Below, one piece after another: positions 1 through 7,909 of a stretch of 64,000 nucleotides of DNA. The stretch comes from Oscillospiraceae bacterium. GTDB taxonomy: Bacteria > Bacillota > Clostridia > Oscillospirales > Oscillospiraceae. Position 1 is the first letter of the stretch, and each line of letters starts with the position of its first letter. Location of the stretch: the NCBI GenBank assembly GCA_015067945.1, contig SVLM01000001.1, positions 124,001-188,000 of the forward strand, written 5' to 3'. The notes under the pieces are model-generated. The model was not told the DNA's origin and did no database searches. It saw only the letters and a list, made by a program, of their open reading frames with translations. The position numbers and the translations under genes were made by a program.

Positions 1-8
1 GGTATAAT

Positions 9-704
9 ATGAAGATCACTTGGCTTGGACAAGCAGGTCTTATGATGGAAACCGGTGGGAAGACCATTCTGATCGATCCCTATCTTTCCGACAATGTAAA
101 GAATTTCGAACCGAAGAACTACCGCAGAGTGCCGGTGGATGAACACTTCCTGCAGATCAAACCGGATGTGATCATTATCACCCATAACCACTTGGATCAC
201 CTGGACAAGGAGACACTGAAGTATTACCTGACGGAAGATGCAACATCCCTGGTGCTTGCTCCCAACGGCGGTTGGCAGGAAATCCGCAAATTTGGCGGCA
301 GCAGTAACTATGTGCTGTTTAATAACGGCACGACCTGGACGCAGGATCAGGTGGTTTTCCGTGCTGTCAAGGCGGAGCATTCCGATGCCTACGCCATCGG
401 TGCGATTATCTCCGCTGAGGGGGAGAATTACTACATCACCGGCGACACGCTGTACAGCGAAGATGTGTTCAAAAGCCTTCCTGATATGCCCTTGAAGGCC
501 GTCTTCCTGCCCATCAACGGAGTCGGCAATAATATGAACGCCACCGACGCTGCAGCCTTTGCCAAGCGTACCGGTGCAAAGTTTGCTGTACCCATCCATG
601 TGGGAATGTTTGATTCCATTGATCCAAATGTCTTTGCAGCTGAGAATAAGGTGATTCCCGAAATCTACCGGGAAATCAAATTCGAGCAGGAGGTTTGCGT
701 ATGA
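9..704 (+). CDS. MBL-fold metal-dependent hydrolase, UlaG-like
   Basis: 231-residue single-domain metallo-beta-lactamase-fold protein. The N-terminal strand followed by IDPYLSDN and the metal motif HNHLDH at residues 59-64 are clear; an ITGD motif (second metal-bridging Asp) lies near residue 146 and a late His near VPIHVG. This layout matches the UlaG/YtnP-like hydrolase group, whose known members open lactone or phosphate-ester substrates in the cytoplasm. No signal peptide is seen. Its stop overlaps the start of the FAD oxidoreductase by four bases (ATGA), so the two are translationally coupled and probably act on the same carbohydrate or acid. Only eight bases lie upstream, so the ribosome site and any earlier genes of the operon are outside the window. 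The substrate cannot be read from sequence. Confidence 0.85.
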   Translation: MKITWLGQAGLMMETGGKTILIDPYLSDNVKNFEPKNYRRVPVDEHFLQIKPDVIIITHNHLDHLDKETLKYYLTEDATSLVLAPNGGWQEIRKFGGSSNYVLFNNGTTWTQDQVVFRAVKAEHSDAYAIGAIISAEGENYYITGDTLYSEDVFKSLPDMPLKAVFLPINGVGNNMNATDAAAFAKRTGAKFAVPIHVGMFDSIDPNVFAAENKVIPEIYREIKFEQEVCV

Positions 705-2500
705 ATCCGAATTTACGACATGAAAAGCTTCAGACCCAGCTTTGCATCATCGGCGGCGGCTTATCGGGAACCTTCGCTGCCCTGGCTGCAGCCCGCCGCG
801 GCACGAAGGTTGTTCTGATTCAGGACCGTCCCATGCTGGGAGGCAACGCTTCTTCTGAGATCCGTATGTGGGTTCGCGGTGCCCATGGAATTTATAACCG
901 GGAATCCGGTCTGATCAGCGAGCTGGAAGAACGCAACATTCACGGTAACCCCACATTGGTCCATTCTCTGTTCGATGCCACCCTCTACGGTATGGTGCAG
1001 GAAAATCCCAATATTCATCTTCTGCTGAACTGCTCCTGTGCAGACGTAACCATGGATGGCAACAAGATCCAGTCCGTTACCGCTTGGCAGAGTACAACCT
1101 ATACCTGGTTTACTGTGGAAGCAGACATCTTCATGGACTGCTCAGGTGACAGCATTCTCGCACCGCTGACCGGAGCAGAGTACCGCCATGGCCGTGAATC
1201 CAAGTCAGAATTTGGTGAAACCATTGCACAGGATACTGAGGATAAGTGCACCATGGGTATGTCCATTATCCTGGCCGCCCGGGAGACGGACCATCCCGTA
1301 AAATTCACACCGCCTTCCTTTGCATCTTATTACCCCACGGATGAATCCTTCTCCGGAAATGATGTGCAAAATGTCCACGATCAGATCCGCAATCATAATA
1401 TTGGCACCAGCGGCGGCAACCTTTGGTGGGTGGAGCTTGGCGGCAATATGGACTCCATTCATGATGCCGACCGGCTGAGAGAGCGGTTGATTGCCAATAT
1501 TTATGGCGTTTGGGATCATATTAAGAACCATGGCGACCACGGCAAGGAGAACTGGGATTTGGAGTGGGTAGGCTTCCTGCCCGGAAAGCGTGAATCCCGT
1601 CGGTATATCGGCGATGTGATCGTTACAGAGCATGATGTTGTATCCGGTGGCCATTTTGAGGATGAAATTGCCTACGGTGGCTGGCCCATGGACGACCATA
1701 ACCCCTACGGTATGGAGAAGAACCCCTACAGCAACACCCCGTCTTACATGATTCCTGTGAAGGAGCCCTACGGCCTGCCTTACCGGGCATTGTACTCAAA
1801 AAACATCGATAACCTGATGTTTGCCGGTCGCAATATCAGCGTTACCCATGCTGCATTGAGCTCCTGCCGGGTCATGGCAACCTGTGCACTGCTTGGTCAG
1901 GCCTGCGGTACCGGTGCTGCGATTGCTCTGAAGTACGGTTGTGCACCCCGGGGTGTTTATGCCGATCACATGACCGAGCTGCAGAACGCTCTGTTGGAGG
2001 ACGGTGTATTCCTGCCCCATATCAAGCGTCAGGTGTCCGACCAAACCCTCCGTGCCAAGCTGAATCTGTCCAACGAAGACAGAGAGGTTCTGTTCAATGG
2101 CATCGAGCGTCCCCGGAACGAAGCCGGAGAAAACGGTATCGTTCAGCAGGTAGGGGAGAGCCTGGTCTTCACCTTTGACCAAAAGGAGAAGTTTGGCAGC
2201 CTGCGTCTGCGTTTCGATCCGGACTACAGCCGTATGTCCATCTCCGATAATTTTAAGATGCGTGTTTTCACGATGAAGCTGCACACCGGCAAGGATTTTG
2301 TTCCCGTCCGGGTAGCCAACACCATCGTCAAGTCTTTCGTTGTCTATGCAGACGGTAAGGAGATCTACCGTACGGATTCCAATTTTTTGTCCCATGTGAC
2401 AGTGCCCGTAAACTGCGAAGCATCCGAAATTCAAATTCAGTGGCTCGCCACCAACGGTGCTGAGGATGTACGCCTCTTCGCCGCAGACTTTATCAACTAA
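701..2500 (+). CDS. FAD-dependent oxidoreductase (FAD_oxidored family)
   Basis: 599-residue flavoprotein. A dinucleotide-binding GGGLSG loop at residues 18-23 opens a Rossmann strand, followed by MLGGNASSE, a signature of the FAD_oxidored family (PF12831-type). A second FAD-contacting segment (NLMFAGRNIS.THAA) lies near residues 370-385, and the last ~130 residues look like a beta-rich accessory domain. The family oxidises or isomerises small polyols, sugars or acids, often in catabolic clusters. The ATG at 701 is chosen over an in-frame TTG six bases upstream because AGGAGG at 688-693 gives seven-base spacing. It overlaps the MBL hydrolase gene and ends at a strong bidirectional terminator. 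The substrate is unknown. Confidence 0.85.
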   Translation: MNPNLRHEKLQTQLCIIGGGLSGTFAALAAARRGTKVVLIQDRPMLGGNASSEIRMWVRGAHGIYNRESGLISELEERNIHGNPTLVHSLFDATLYGMVQENPNIHLLLNCSCADVTMDGNKIQSVTAWQSTTYTWFTVEADIFMDCSGDSILAPLTGAEYRHGRESKSEFGETIAQDTEDKCTMGMSIILAARETDHPVKFTPPSFASYYPTDESFSGNDVQNVHDQIRNHNIGTSGGNLWWVELGGNMDSIHDADRLRERLIANIYGVWDHIKNHGDHGKENWDLEWVGFLPGKRESRRYIGDVIVTEHDVVSGGHFEDEIAYGGWPMDDHNPYGMEKNPYSNTPSYMIPVKEPYGLPYRALYSKNIDNLMFAGRNISVTHAALSSCRVMATCALLGQACGTGAAIALKYGCAPRGVYADHMTELQNALLEDGVFLPHIKRQVSDQTLRAKLNLSNEDREVLFNGIERPRNEAGENGIVQQVGESLVFTFDQKEKFGSLRLRFDPDYSRMSISDNFKMRVFTMKLHTGKDFVPVRVANTIVKSFVVYADGKEIYRTDSNFLSHVTVPVNCEASEIQIQWLATNGAEDVRLFAADFIN

Positions 2501-2504
2501 TATT

Positions 2505-2536
2505 AAGAAGAGACAGTCTCCCGACTGTCTCTTCTT
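2505..2536. terminator. Bidirectional intrinsic terminator
   Basis: A perfect 14-bp inverted repeat (2505-2518 with 2523-2536, loop TCCC) lies between two convergent genes. A-rich and T-rich arms allow it to stop transcription from both directions. Confidence 0.85.
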
Positions 2537-2539
2537 TGT

Positions 2540-3253
2540 TTATTCCATTGTCAGTATATTTGCAATCGCGGTAAAGAACTGCTTATTGCTGGGATAAGGT
2601 CTTTTTCGATTGGCTGGAATCGGAAAATATTGCAGCCAGAGTTCTTTGTCACCGCTTTCCCACGCATCGTGAATCACCGTGCGAATTGTGTGTTCTATGG
2701 GTCGGCTGCTGCTAAGACCGGTAATTTGGGCGATTTTGGGGTAGAGCTCCTTGCACATCGGAATACTGATATCCTTGATCACCAACGGTATCCCTACCAA
2801 AATCTGTTGATACCCGGTCAGATTCGGCTTAAAACTCAGCTTATTCAGCAGCTGCAGAGTGCGTCGCTGAATATTGATCTCCCGGGATGCTCCGGCAACA
2901 GTTTGTTCAAGCTGCTTGTGCAGCTGTTTCATGAAGATATCCGCATTAACGGGCAAAAGATACAGACGGGAAATACCCAATTCTTCGGCCCTCGCACAAA
3001 TGGAATCACTGGCTACTTCCGTCAAACCGATCACAACACCGGGAAGACAGCTCTGTGCCTGCTCCAGCATGGATAAGCCATCCAGCAGCGGCAGTGAAAG
3101 ATCCAGCAGCAGAACATCCGGACGTAGATGTTCTAAAAGATCCAGTGCCGTATTTCCGTCAAAACAGCGGATGACGGAATGTTCCGTATTCAATTGCTTC
3201 TCAAGCATATGACCGAAATCATCCGAGGCCATGGCTATGACGATTCTTAGCAT
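2540..3253 (-). CDS. Spo0A-like response regulator with degenerate receiver
   Basis: 237 residues: a receiver domain (about 1-115) joined to a Spo0A_C-type DNA-binding domain (about 135-237). In the receiver, D11, D12, the phospho-acceptor D51 (LLLDLSLP) and T78 are present, but the conserved Lys before the beta5 Pro is Leu (LLPV, residue 100). The C-terminal half carries the Spo0A landmarks LLNKLSFKPNLTGYQ, ELYPKIA, the helix IEHTIRTVIHDAW and PSNKQFF. Spo0A-type proteins control entry into sporulation by binding 0A boxes. The start at 3253 has GGAGGG six to eight bases upstream; a longer reading frame upstream is antisense to the radical SAM gene and is not used. The usual recN-spoIVB-spo0A linkage is absent, so this may be a paralogue rather than the master Spo0A. 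Confidence 0.8.
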   Translation of the reverse strand: MLRIVIAMASDDFGHMLEKQLNTEHSVIRCFDGNTALDLLEHLRPDVLLLDLSLPLLDGLSMLEQAQSCLPGVVIGLTEVASDSICARAEELGISRLYLLPVNADIFMKQLHKQLEQTVAGASREINIQRRTLQLLNKLSFKPNLTGYQQILVGIPLVIKDISIPMCKELYPKIAQITGLSSSRPIEHTIRTVIHDAWESGDKELWLQYFPIPANRKRPYPSNKQFFTAIANILTME

Positions 3254-3335
3254 CTTCTCCCTCCAGTGATGATTATTTTCGTAAGGAAGAATATCATAAT
3301 ATTCGAATTTCCGCAATCCATTCCCGCATTGTTTT

Positions 3336-3342
3336 TTCGTCA
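3336..3342 (-). promoter_or_regulatory. Possible 0A box upstream of the Spo0A-like gene
   Basis: TGACGAA on the minus strand matches the Spo0A-binding core TGNCGAA, about 85 bases upstream of the start codon. A near-palindrome GAATATCATAATATTC with a TATGAT-like hexamer lies closer to the gene (about 3290-3305). A seven-base match can arise by chance; autoregulation is only inferred. Confidence 0.3.
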
Positions 3343-3356
3343 AATTTCGCTCTTGC

Positions 3357-4196
3357 TTAAAGGGTTCTGAATCGTCTTGCGAAGCCGCATTTGCGGCATA
3401 GCTCCTCGGTAGCGATTCCGCAGGAAAAGCCGTTATAGAGCTGCTGGGCCCGTTTTGTAGCCAAAATATCCGCGAATTCCTGCTCAAAAAGATTTCCAAG
3501 AGCGATTTTACCCTCACGATCCAAACAGCAGGGAACCACCGTGCCGTCACACAGCACACCGATCTGATCCCGAAGCCCGTAGCAAAACACTTTATCTCCC
3601 TGATCCTCCGCGGAAAGATCCGGCCAATCAAATCTGTCACCATATTCCAGATACACCTTTTGACCGATGCGAATCCCACGGGGCTCATGTACCCATTCCC
3701 CGGGAAATGCACTGTGCAATGCCTCAATGATCTGTACATTCAGCTCATCTTCACCGCCATTGTTCCAAAGCCGATAGCATACGATGGTCTTGCCCTGAGC
3801 TTTTTCGCCAAATGTCAGGCAATCATCTACATAGGCAGAAAAGGGAACTGACAGATCATTTGCCTCAAATGCATGCAGCGACACGTTAACCTTATGTACA
3901 CGATTATCAATGAGCAGGTCGCCGTGCTTACTTAACAAGGTTCCATTCGTGGTAATAATGACCTTAAATCCTGCATCAGCAGCCAGCTGCAAATACCGCT
4001 CCAAATTCGGATGGCATAGCGGCTCACCCATCAGGTGAAAGTAGAGGTAATCCGTCCATGTACGCAATTTGGCTAACGCTGTGCAAAAATCCTGCTCCTG
4101 CATGACCATAGGTTCACGGTCCGTACCGGGACAGAAGCAGCAGCTTAAATTGCAAATGTTGGATATTTCCAAATATACCTTCTTAAATCGCTTCAT
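3357..4196 (-). CDS. Radical SAM protein with SPASM-like C-terminus
   Basis: 279 residues. The radical SAM cluster motif CX3CX2C is at C15, C19 and C22 (NICNLSCCFC), followed by GEPLCHP and TTNGTLL, typical of the partial TIM barrel. The C-terminal third has further cysteines (CDGTVVPCCLD, then CGIATEELCRKC) in the pattern of an auxiliary iron-sulfur cluster of the SPASM/twitch type. Such enzymes use S-adenosylmethionine to start radical chemistry, often on peptides. The start at 4196 is preferred over one at 4214 because GGAGG lies six bases upstream of it. The gene stands between the Spo0A-like gene and a divergent promoter, with no short precursor-peptide gene visible nearby. The substrate is unknown. 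Confidence 0.8.
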   Translation of the reverse strand: MKRFKKVYLEISNICNLSCCFCPGTDREPMVMQEQDFCTALAKLRTWTDYLYFHLMGEPLCHPNLERYLQLAADAGFKVIITTNGTLLSKHGDLLIDNRVHKVNVSLHAFEANDLSVPFSAYVDDCLTFGEKAQGKTIVCYRLWNNGGEDELNVQIIEALHSAFPGEWVHEPRGIRIGQKVYLEYGDRFDWPDLSAEDQGDKVFCYGLRDQIGVLCDGTVVPCCLDREGKIALGNLFEQEFADILATKRAQQLYNGFSCGIATEELCRKCGFARRFRTL

Positions 4197-4250
4197 AAAA
4201 TTCCTCCAAGGCATTTTTATTATTATAACAAAAGCTGAGGATATTTCAAC

Positions 4251-4279
4251 TTGAACATTTCTTTTTGCCGTGCTATGAT
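4251..4279 (+). promoter_or_regulatory. SigA-type promoter of the epimerase operon
   Basis: TTGAAC at 4251-4256 and TATGAT at 4274-4279 with a 17-bp spacer, 25 bases before the chosen start codon. The presence of this promoter argues against starting the gene at the TTG inside it. Confidence 0.75.
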
Positions 4280-4304
4280 TGAGTCAATGAAAGGGGAGAG
4301 GGCA

Positions 4305-5084
4305 ATGTTTGGTATGCCGTCCATGATTGAACTGAGTACAGTAGAGGAAGCCGTGGCACTGTGTAAAGAGCTCGGCCTTTCCTTTCTGGAGCTGAACACT
4401 AATTTTCCGCAGCAGCAGCTGCATCTGCTGGACCCGGTGGAACTGAAGCAGCTGGCAGATGACGCCGGCATCTTTTATACGATTCACCTAAACGATGAAC
4501 TCTATGTTGCGGAATTTAACCCTCATGTAGCCAAAGGCTACTGCGACAGCGTCATGGATGCCATCGACTTCGCGAAAAAGATCGGTGCCCAGAAGCTGAA
4601 TATGCACCTGTCAGGTGGTGCCTACTATACCATGCCGGACCGACGGATTCATTTTTACGATGCTTTTGAAGCGGATTACCTAAAGGGTATGACCCACTTC
4701 CGGGATCTTTGCACCCAAGCCATCGGCGATGCACCGATCCGCATTTGTGTGGAGAATACCAACGGCTATCTGCCGTTTCAGCGAAAGGCACTGGAAATCC
4801 TGCTGCAAAGCCCTGTCTTCGGTCTTACACTGGATATTGGCCACAATTGTTGTGCCGGTAATGCCGACGAATCTTGGATACTTTCCCACGCCGACCGTTT
4901 GCTCCATCTGCACCTGCACGATGTAGCGGATTGCAAAAATGACCATCTGCCCTTCGGACATGGTGATTTGGAGCTTGACAAATATCTTGCCATGGCCAAC
5001 ACCCGTACAGCTGTAGTGGAGGTAAAAACCATCGCTGGTTTACGCCAGTCCATTGCCTGGCTTGACGAAGAGGTAACGATATGA
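4305..5084 (+). CDS. Sugar phosphate isomerase/epimerase family protein
   Basis: 259-residue TIM-barrel protein of the xylose isomerase-like/AP endonuclease 2 superfamily. Metal-site motifs appear in order: HLSGG, CVENTNG, LTLDIGHN, HLHLHDV and a late VVEVK, giving the usual Glu-Asp-His-Glu set. Members isomerise or epimerise sugars and polyols in the cytoplasm; some hydrolyse DNA, so the substrate is not certain. The ATG at 4305 is used because AAGGGGAG lies just upstream and the longer in-frame start falls inside the promoter. The stop overlaps the next membrane-protein gene by ATGA, which makes a two-gene operon. Confidence 0.8.
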   Translation: MFGMPSMIELSTVEEAVALCKELGLSFLELNTNFPQQQLHLLDPVELKQLADDAGIFYTIHLNDELYVAEFNPHVAKGYCDSVMDAIDFAKKIGAQKLNMHLSGGAYYTMPDRRIHFYDAFEADYLKGMTHFRDLCTQAIGDAPIRICVENTNGYLPFQRKALEILLQSPVFGLTLDIGHNCCAGNADESWILSHADRLLHLHLHDVADCKNDHLPFGHGDLELDKYLAMANTRTAVVEVKTIAGLRQSIAWLDEEVTI

Positions 5085-5545
5085 AACGAGCACATCTTCT
5101 TTGGCAGATAATCTATTACATTCTCGTTGTTGCGGTATATACCGGTTGTATCCTGTTATGTTCCTTGTTTGTACGCTATGCCTTCCCCAACTCCGGCCTT
5201 GGTGCAGTGCTTGTAGCAGTTTATGCCATTATGTTTGTAGCGATTCCGTTAGCTATTATTGGCATGATGCGCCTTAGCTTACTTAGATGGTACATAGAAC
5301 CCTTTGCAGCAGCCATAGCACCGATTTGGCTTTACGGAATTACCTTCGTCAGTGAAATGGAAAAAAGCAGCGATTTACTTCAGGCCTTTACACGCAGCAA
5401 CAAGTCCTTTTCCGCGAACCATGGAGAGGGATGGTTGGTTTTGGTGTTTTTGTTTCTGTTTGGTCTGATCGCATCCTTTTCTCCTGCCCGCAGAAGAGGC
5501 GGGAGTATTGCATACCGTATCTTGGCTAAGCTCAAAAAAGAGTAA
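5081..5545 (+). CDS. Four-helix integral membrane protein, unknown function
   Basis: 154 residues with four predicted membrane spans, at about residues 7-31, 45-68, 75-95 and 122-140, and a basic C-terminal tail (ARRRGG...LAKLKKE). No recognised family motif is visible. It is translationally coupled to the epimerase gene by an ATGA overlap and ends at an intrinsic terminator, so it belongs to that operon. A membrane-bound accessory role for the epimerase is only inferred from position. Confidence 0.65.
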   Translation: MKRAHLLWQIIYYILVVAVYTGCILLCSLFVRYAFPNSGLGAVLVAVYAIMFVAIPLAIIGMMRLSLLRWYIEPFAAAIAPIWLYGITFVSEMEKSSDLLQAFTRSNKSFSANHGEGWLVLVFLFLFGLIASFSPARRRGGSIAYRILAKLKKE

Positions 5546-5548
5546 GCA

Positions 5549-5576
5549 AAAGTCCCCGACAACCGTCGGGGACTTT
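5549..5576. terminator. Bidirectional intrinsic terminator
   Basis: A 12-bp perfect stem (AAAGTCCCCGAC, loop AACC, complementary arm ending TTT) between convergent genes. Confidence 0.9.
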
Positions 5577-5578
5577 AC

Positions 5579-5812
5579 TTATGCAATCTTCATATTCTTT
5601 TTGCTTGCAATTGCTCTTACACCGTAGTACACACCGTAAACAACCAGGCAAACTCTGAACACGCAGCCAACCACAACCGGTGGCATAATTTCATCCGCCA
5701 GGAAAGGGAAGATGCTCTTCTCGATGAAGAACCAGTTATGCTCGCCCTCGTAGATGGTGTTGCCAAATGCTACCCAAGCAAGAATCATCAGAATACCGAC
5801 AAATTCCTCCAT
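5579..5812 (-). CDS. Small membrane protein, unknown function
   Basis: 77 residues with two predicted membrane spans (about 4-18 and 42-65) and a basic C-terminus (ASKKNMKIA). No family is recognised. The start at 5812 is chosen over one at 5863 because the longer form would begin inside the probable promoter; AGGAAAGAAG supplies a modest ribosome site. It shares the terminator of the convergent operon on its 3' side. The reading frame is credible but the function is unknown. Confidence 0.5.
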   Translation of the reverse strand: MEEFVGILMILAWVAFGNTIYEGEHNWFFIEKSIFPFLADEIMPPVVVGCVFRVCLVVYGVYYGVRAIASKKNMKIA

Positions 5813-5854
5813 AACCGTATCTTCTTTCCTGTTTATATGAAATGGACAAAGAGA

Positions 5855-5863
5855 TTGTAGCAT
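5855..5863 (-). promoter_or_regulatory. Extended -10 element of the small membrane protein gene
   Basis: TGCTACAAT on the minus strand is an extended -10 hexamer. No good -35 is seen, which is usual for extended -10 promoters. Confidence 0.4.
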
Positions 5864-5884
5864 ACTCTGCCTGAAAACAGAAGT

Positions 5885-6065
5885 TAAGGTTTGTTTAAGA
5901 ACAGTCTCTTACCCAGCAGCTCCTGCAGCACCGGCGTAATTTGCTCGGTCACAACCGAATAGCCCTCATGGCCGTCAACGACAGCAGAACGATCTTGGAA
6001 TCCGGCAGATTTTTCTTTAGGCTTACCAAGATTGCTTCGTAGTTGTCAAACATGGTGTCTACTAT
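5885..6065 (-). pseudogene. Decayed SGNH/GDSL hydrolase fragment
   Basis: On the minus strand one frame reads SIVDTMFDNYEAILVSLKKN and continues NLPDSKIVLLSLTAM, then a frameshift leads to GHEGYSVVTEQITPVLQELL before a stop at 5885. This resembles the middle helix/strand and the block-V C-terminal end (HPN..GY..VT) of SGNH hydrolases. The N-terminal GDS block, the Asn block and most of the body are absent. It differs from the intact SGNH gene near 22 kb. It is interpreted as the tail of a deleted gene; conservation was judged by eye only. Confidence 0.5.
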
Positions 6066-6175
6066 GCTTTGGAAAACCGAATAAAGACGGAAAATAACCG
6101 AACAGACAAAAAACTGCATTTTCTCATCTACATTTGTTATTATGGTAGTGCAAGTAAAAAGGGGGGATACGATGT

Positions 6176-6904
6176 ATGTATGAAATTAGAACGACTGAAC
6201 TTGTAAAGCGTTACAAGAAATTGGTTGCAGTAGATGGACTCAGTTTGGATATTCAACAAGGAGAACTAATTTCTTTGCTCGGTGTGAACGGTGCCGGTAA
6301 GACCACAGTAATGAAAATGCTATCCTGCTTGACAAAGCCTACAGCCGGAGATGCCACTGTTGGTGGTTTTAGCATAATCAAGGAATCGGAACAAGTAAAG
6401 CGACTGATCGGTGTATCTCCTCAGGAGACTGCGGTAGCACCCAACCTTTCTGTCAAAGAAAACTTGGAGCTAATCTGCGGCATCCATAGCTTTTCAAAAG
6501 AAAAAACAAATGCAAAAATCACAGAACTTTCCGGGCAGCTTGCTCTTGATTCTGTATTAAGCAGAAAAGCCGGGAAGTTATCCGGTGGCTGGCAACGGCG
6601 TGTCAGTATTGCCATGGCACTTATCAGTGAACCACAAATTCTGTACTTAGATGAGCCAACACTTGGTTTGGATGTACTTGCACGGCATGACCTTTGGGAG
6701 ATCATACGCTCTTTGAAAGGTAAGATAACAATTATCCTGACAACACATTACATGGAGGAAGCTGAAGCACTGTCCGATCGCGTTGGCATCATGAAAAATG
6801 GTCGCCTTCTTGCAGTAGGAACAGTAGAAGAACTGAACAGGAAGGCTGGCACTGATAAGTTTGAAACAGCCTTTGTTGCTATTGTGAAAGGGGCACAGGT
6901 ATGA
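6176..6904 (+). CDS. ABC transporter ATP-binding protein (ABC-2 exporter type)
   Basis: 242 residues forming a complete nucleotide-binding domain: Walker A GVNGAGKTT at about 36-44, Q-loop near SPQE, signature LSGGWQRR, Walker B ILYLDEPT and the switch His in TTHYMEE. It energises export by the permease encoded immediately downstream. The start is the ATG at 6176 with GGGGGG seven bases upstream; an ATG four bases earlier gives only a three-codon frame. The gene pair appears more AT-rich than the housekeeping genes around it and follows a gene relic, which suggests acquired DNA. The exported substrate (drug, lantibiotic or lipid) cannot be determined. Confidence 0.9.
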   Translation: MYEIRTTELVKRYKKLVAVDGLSLDIQQGELISLLGVNGAGKTTVMKMLSCLTKPTAGDATVGGFSIIKESEQVKRLIGVSPQETAVAPNLSVKENLELICGIHSFSKEKTNAKITELSGQLALDSVLSRKAGKLSGGWQRRVSIAMALISEPQILYLDEPTLGLDVLARHDLWEIIRSLKGKITIILTTHYMEEAEALSDRVGIMKNGRLLAVGTVEELNRKAGTDKFETAFVAIVKGAQV

Positions 6905-7632
6905 GAATGATGACATTTGCCAAGAGATGTGCCAAAGAGGTTTTGCGAGACCCAATCAATCTTGGTTTCGGTCTGGGATTCCCCTTGGTCTTATTAGTGC
7001 TTTTAAGTGCTATTCAAGCAAATATTCCAGTGGATCTGTTTGAAATCAACACACTGACTCCCGGAATCACCGTATTTGGACTATCGTTTATGACGCTGTT
7101 CTCGGCAACTCTGGTTGCAAAAGACCGAGAAAGTGCCCTTTTGCAAAGGTTGTATACAACACCGCTTACAGGAATTGACTTTATCTTAGGCTATATGCTC
7201 CCAATCCTCCCTATTGCAATCGGGCAAACTGTAATCTGTTATTTGTTTGCGATTCCCTTGGGGCTTGAAATTAGCGTAAACATTACTTACGCCGTCATTG
7301 GTAGCATCCCCATGGCAATTTTCAATATTGCACTCGGACTTTTATTTGGCAGCATTCTGGGTGTGAAGCAGGTTGGCGGCATTTGCGGAGCACTTCTAAC
7401 CAATCTTTCCGCGTGGTTTTCCGGCGTATGGTTTGATTTAAACCTTGTTGGAGGTGCCTTCAAGAAGATTGCAAATACACTACCGTTTGTCCACGCAGCA
7501 GAACTGGAAAAAGCGTTGTTTAAAGGAAACTTTGAGGTCGTACCTTCACACATTCTACCGATTCTTCTGTACACTGCACTGATAACTGTGGTGGCTGTAT
7601 TTTGTTTTCTTAGGCAAATGAAAAAACAGTAA
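6901..7632 (+). CDS. ABC-2 type transporter permease
   Basis: 243-residue membrane protein with about six spans: one at 15-40, then pairs around 55-75, 95-125, 130-160 and 165-185, and a last one near 220-237. The SPxTxxxK-like order of a DrrB/ABC2_membrane permease is visible (AKDRESALLQRLYTTPL after the second span). Its start overlaps the stop of the ATPase gene by ATGA, so both subunits are made together. It forms the pore of the exporter in the cytoplasmic membrane. No immunity, bacteriocin or regulator gene lies beside it. Confidence 0.85.
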   Translation: MRMMTFAKRCAKEVLRDPINLGFGLGFPLVLLVLLSAIQANIPVDLFEINTLTPGITVFGLSFMTLFSATLVAKDRESALLQRLYTTPLTGIDFILGYMLPILPIAIGQTVICYLFAIPLGLEISVNITYAVIGSIPMAIFNIALGLLFGSILGVKQVGGICGALLTNLSAWFSGVWFDLNLVGGAFKKIANTLPFVHAAELEKALFKGNFEVVPSHILPILLYTALITVVAVFCFLRQMKKQ

Positions 7633-7730
7633 AGAATTCAGAGAAATAGTATACGCTGATTTGTCACCAGCAGTTCAGTGATATCTGTAACTAATCAATA
7701 AAAATTCGTACCCTCGGGCTGCCGTTTTTA

Positions 7731-7858
7731 TTGGTGGAGCCGAGGGGAATCGATTTGCATTTGCTCCTGAGGAGCAAATTATTGTTACCACCAGTTTGCG
7801 AACTGGTGGTGGCAGATGTCTACCGGACATCTGCATTTAGTTCGGTTCGATTCACCAA
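7731..7858. repeat. Hairpin-rich element carrying a copy of the ssrA 3' end
   Basis: The left 23 bases (7731-7753) are identical to 7909-7931, the 3' end of ssrA including the CCA. Three perfect hairpins follow: TTTGCTCC/GGAGCAAA (7760-7778), ACCACCAGTT/AACTGGTGGT (7787-7810) and GCAGATGTC/GACATCTGC (7812-7834). The right end TTCGATTCACCAA (7846-7858) mirrors the left end TTGGTG...AATCGA, so the unit has imperfect terminal inverted repeats. No coding frame is convincing. It looks like a small non-autonomous mobile or palindromic element targeting ssrA. Confidence 0.65.
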
Positions 7859-7875
7859 TCTTCCACTTTACCAAC

Positions 7876-7908
7876 AAAAAAAGACCGCCTTAGGGCGGCC
7901 TTTTTTTG
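7876..7908 (-). terminator. Terminator of ssrA
   Basis: Directly after the CCA end of tmRNA, on the minus strand, a GC-rich stem of about 8 bp (arms 7882-7889 and 7894-7901, one G-U pair in RNA) is followed by a run of seven U. Confidence 0.85.
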
Positions 7909-7909
7909 T

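Noticed and set aside
3..8. TATAAT at the left edge as a promoter
   Set aside because: It lies one base before the start codon, leaving no room for a leader; more likely coincidental.
3254..3739. N-terminal extension of the Spo0A-like protein by about 160 residues
   Set aside because: The extension is antisense to the radical SAM gene, has no homology, and a good ribosome site precedes the ATG at 3253.
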